DNA of 6,571 nt from Candidatus Manganitrophaceae bacterium. GTDB lineage: Bacteria; Nitrospirota; Nitrospiria; SBBL01; Manganitrophaceae. The position numbers and the translations under genes were made by a program. Positions 5,047 through 6,571 of this stretch are shown piece by piece (positions within the stretch are counted from its first letter, which is position 1; every line of letters begins with the position of its first letter). Where the stretch lies: assembly GCA_004297235.1 (NCBI GenBank), contig SCUR01000460.1, positions 1 to 6,571 on the forward strand, read 5' to 3'. The notes below the pieces were generated by a model that was given only the letters and a program-made list of their open reading frames with translations, ran no database searches and was not told where the DNA came from.

Positions 5047-6571
5047 TCAAATGACCCGCTTCTCGGAGCGAGGTTTCTCTTTTTTATCCAAGAGAGAGAT
5101 GCCGACCACATTCTCCGGGTCGGCGTCGATCAGCTTGAGCCAGTCTTCGACGATGTCGTTGGGGGGGAGGATCTCTCCCTCGCGATATTCGGTTTCGATG
5201 GCGCGGGTCAAATCCTCCGGCTCGATCCCTTCTTCCCCGCCGGTGATCGTTCGCTTGATCGCCCGCTCTTTCGCCCGTTGGACGATCGAGGCGATTAGGG
5301 CGCCGCTGATCAGGTCGGATCGATAGAGAATTTCGCGACGGCTGCTCCGAAGCTGAAGCTCCAGAATCTGCTGAGCCGAGCTCTTTGAGAAGATCGCGTC
5401 GACGGCGGCTTTGACCAGCGCCTGCCGTGCCTGCTCGGGATTGTCCCCATGGTTTTTCACCCAGCTTGGCGCAAGAGGGATCTCGGGGGTCAAGTAGATG
5501 CCGAAGATCTCCTCCGTTCCTTGTCGGTCGGGCCGGTTGATCTTGATCTTCCGATCGATCCGCCCCGGGCGGAGCACCGCCGGATCGATCAGGTCGGGGC
5601 GGTTGGAGGCGAGGATGATCACCATCTCTTTGAGCGACTCGATCCCGTCCATCTCCGCGCAGAACATCGGGACGAGGGTGCTGAGGATATTATGAGAGCG
5701 CATGGAGCGGCGCGTTCCCAGGATCGACTCCGCCTCATCGATGAAGATAAAGGGGAGATAGCCGGCGCCGCGCTTCTCGCGGGCGCGGGAGAAGATCTCC
5801 CGAATCATCCGCTCCGATTCCCCAAGCCACATGTTCAGGATCTCCGGTCCCTTCACATGGAGGAAGAATTCCTCGACCTGCGGGTTGTCTTGCGCTTTGA
5901 GCTTCTGCACCAGGCTGTATGCGGTGGCCTTTCCGATCAGCGTCTTGCCGCAGCCGGGCGGGCCATAGAGAAGGAAGCCCTTCGGCTGGGAGAAGTTGTA
6001 CTTCTTGAAGAGATCGGGGTAGAGAAGGGGATGCTCCAGCGTGTTGCGGATCGCCTCGATCGCCTCCTTTTGGCCGCCGATTTCTTCCCAGGTGACTTTG
6101 GGTGTTTCATCCAGAAAATATTCACGCCGTTGGGCATTGTCGACTTTTTCGACCGCCACCCGGTGGCTGGCGTCGATCCGGACCTCGTCGCCGACTTTCA
6201 GGAGGGCCTCGGTGAGTTGAGCGGAGCGGAGGACCAAGGTCGACTGTGTTCCGACATCCTGTCCGACACGTAGACGACCGTCCGGGAGAACGTCGGTGAT
6301 TTTTTGGATTTGTCCATTGCGGTCATAGCCGATGGCGCGGAGGACGACGAACGCCTCGTTCACCAAGACCTGCATTCCGATCTGCAGCGTTTCCGGCGGG
6401 AGGCGCGGATCGAGGTTAGTGTAGTAGTCGGCCCCGCCGACGACGATGTGCGCCAGGTCGGGCGCGGGGAGACCCAAGAGGGTGCCGATCCGGTTGGCCG
6501 GCGCGGTGACCTTTTCCACCACCTGATTGAGCTTCTTGATTTCCTGCTGAACCTGCTGAAGGTTCAGATCC
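5047..6571 (-). CDS. arc: ARC/Mpa-type proteasomal AAA ATPase (5' partial)
   Basis: Hexameric ATPase that should recognise tagged proteins, unfold them and feed them into the 20S proteasome in the cytoplasm. The frame stays open to the window edge, giving 507 visible residues; the true start is outside. A GTG at 6520-6522 is internal, because codons upstream of it encode coiled coil with hydrophobic residues at 4, 7, 11, 14, 18 and 21 (3-4 spacing), the tag-binding part of the ARC/Mpa family. An OB-fold region follows (about residues 25-145), then the AAA module: Walker A GPPGCGKT (203-210), pore-loop region MWLGESER (247-254), Walker B FIFIDEAE (274-281), and SNRPD...LRPGRIDR with probable arginine fingers at 334 and 337. 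Dop starts 99 nt downstream on the same strand. Two oddities: the C-terminus ends KRVI without the penultimate tyrosine of Mpa or HbYX activators, and the pore-loop aromatic is Trp. FtsH, PAN and Cdc48 are less likely given the coiled coil/OB/single-AAA layout and the neighbours. Confidence 0.95.
   Translation of the reverse strand, partial: DLNLQQVQQEIKKLNQVVEKVTAPANRIGTLLGLPAPDLAHIVVGGADYYTNLDPRLPPETLQIGMQVLVNEAFVVLRAIGYDRNGQIQKITDVLPDGRLRVGQDVGTQSTLVLRSAQLTEALLKVGDEVRIDASHRVAVEKVDNAQRREYFLDETPKVTWEEIGGQKEAIEAIRNTLEHPLLYPDLFKKYNFSQPKGFLLYGPPGCGKTLIGKATAYSLVQKLKAQDNPQVEEFFLHVKGPEILNMWLGESERMIREIFSRAREKRGAGYLPFIFIDEAESILGTRRSMRSHNILSTLVPMFCAEMDGIESLKEMVIILASNRPDLIDPAVLRPGRIDRKIKINRPDRQGTEEIFGIYLTPEIPLAPSWVKNHGDNPEQARQALVKAAVDAIFSKSSAQQILELQLRSSRREILYRSDLISGALIASIVQRAKERAIKRTITGGEEGIEPEDLTRAIETEYREGEILPPNDIVEDWLKLIDADPENVVGISLLDKKEKPRSEKRVI

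Noticed and set aside
5449..6273. 274-residue plus-strand open frame opposite the ATPase
   Set aside because: Antisense shadow of a strongly conserved AAA domain.

Overview
The window is one contiguous, single-strand (minus) operon encoding an apparently complete bacterial proteasome and protein-tagging system. In the direction of transcription (right to left) the order is ARC/Mpa-type AAA ATPase (5' end cut by the window edge), Dop-type depupylase homologue, a 57-codon tagging protein, proteasome beta subunit (PrcB), proteasome alpha subunit (PrcA) and PafA-type tag ligase. This is the same relative order as mpa-dop-pup-prcB-prcA-pafA in actinobacteria. The key small gene lies at 3149-3322 (minus) and is easily lost to a length cutoff. 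It is not an ordinary Pup: it is short, very polar, and ends in RYRQRTGE instead of the GGQ/GGE of Pup. That matches the UBact family of Pup-like modifiers reported in Nitrospirae and several other non-actinobacterial phyla.

Layout: 5047-6571 ARC ATPase (partial); 4948-5046 spacer with a heptanucleotide repeat array; 3448-4947 Dop; 3323-3447 spacer filled by an 81-bp double-hairpin palindromic element; 3149-3322 UBact; 3047-3148 spacer filled by inverted arrays of a GTNAGGA heptamer; 2228-3046 PrcB; 1419-2198 PrcA; 9-1418 PafA. The last three genes are tightly packed (29-nt gap, then TAG directly followed by ATG). The first three gaps are about 100-125 nt and each contains a palindromic or short-period repeat. 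No stretch over 300 bases lacks a gene.

How the parts fit together: PafA should use ATP to join the C-terminal glutamate of UBact to substrate lysines. The N-terminal coiled coil of ARC should recognise the tag, and its ATPase ring should unfold the substrate into the PrcA7-PrcB14-PrcA7 barrel, where PrcB uses an N-terminal threonine made by autocleavage. Dop should remove the tag. Because UBact already ends in Glu, the deamidase step needed for Gln-ending Pups looks unnecessary here.

Organism: no rRNA or other taxonomic marker is present. A UBact-type tag, moderately high GC, and heptamer and ATTCCCG...CGGGAAT intergenic repeats fit a Nitrospirota-like bacterium or another UBact-bearing phylum better than an actinobacterium. 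This assignment is inference only.
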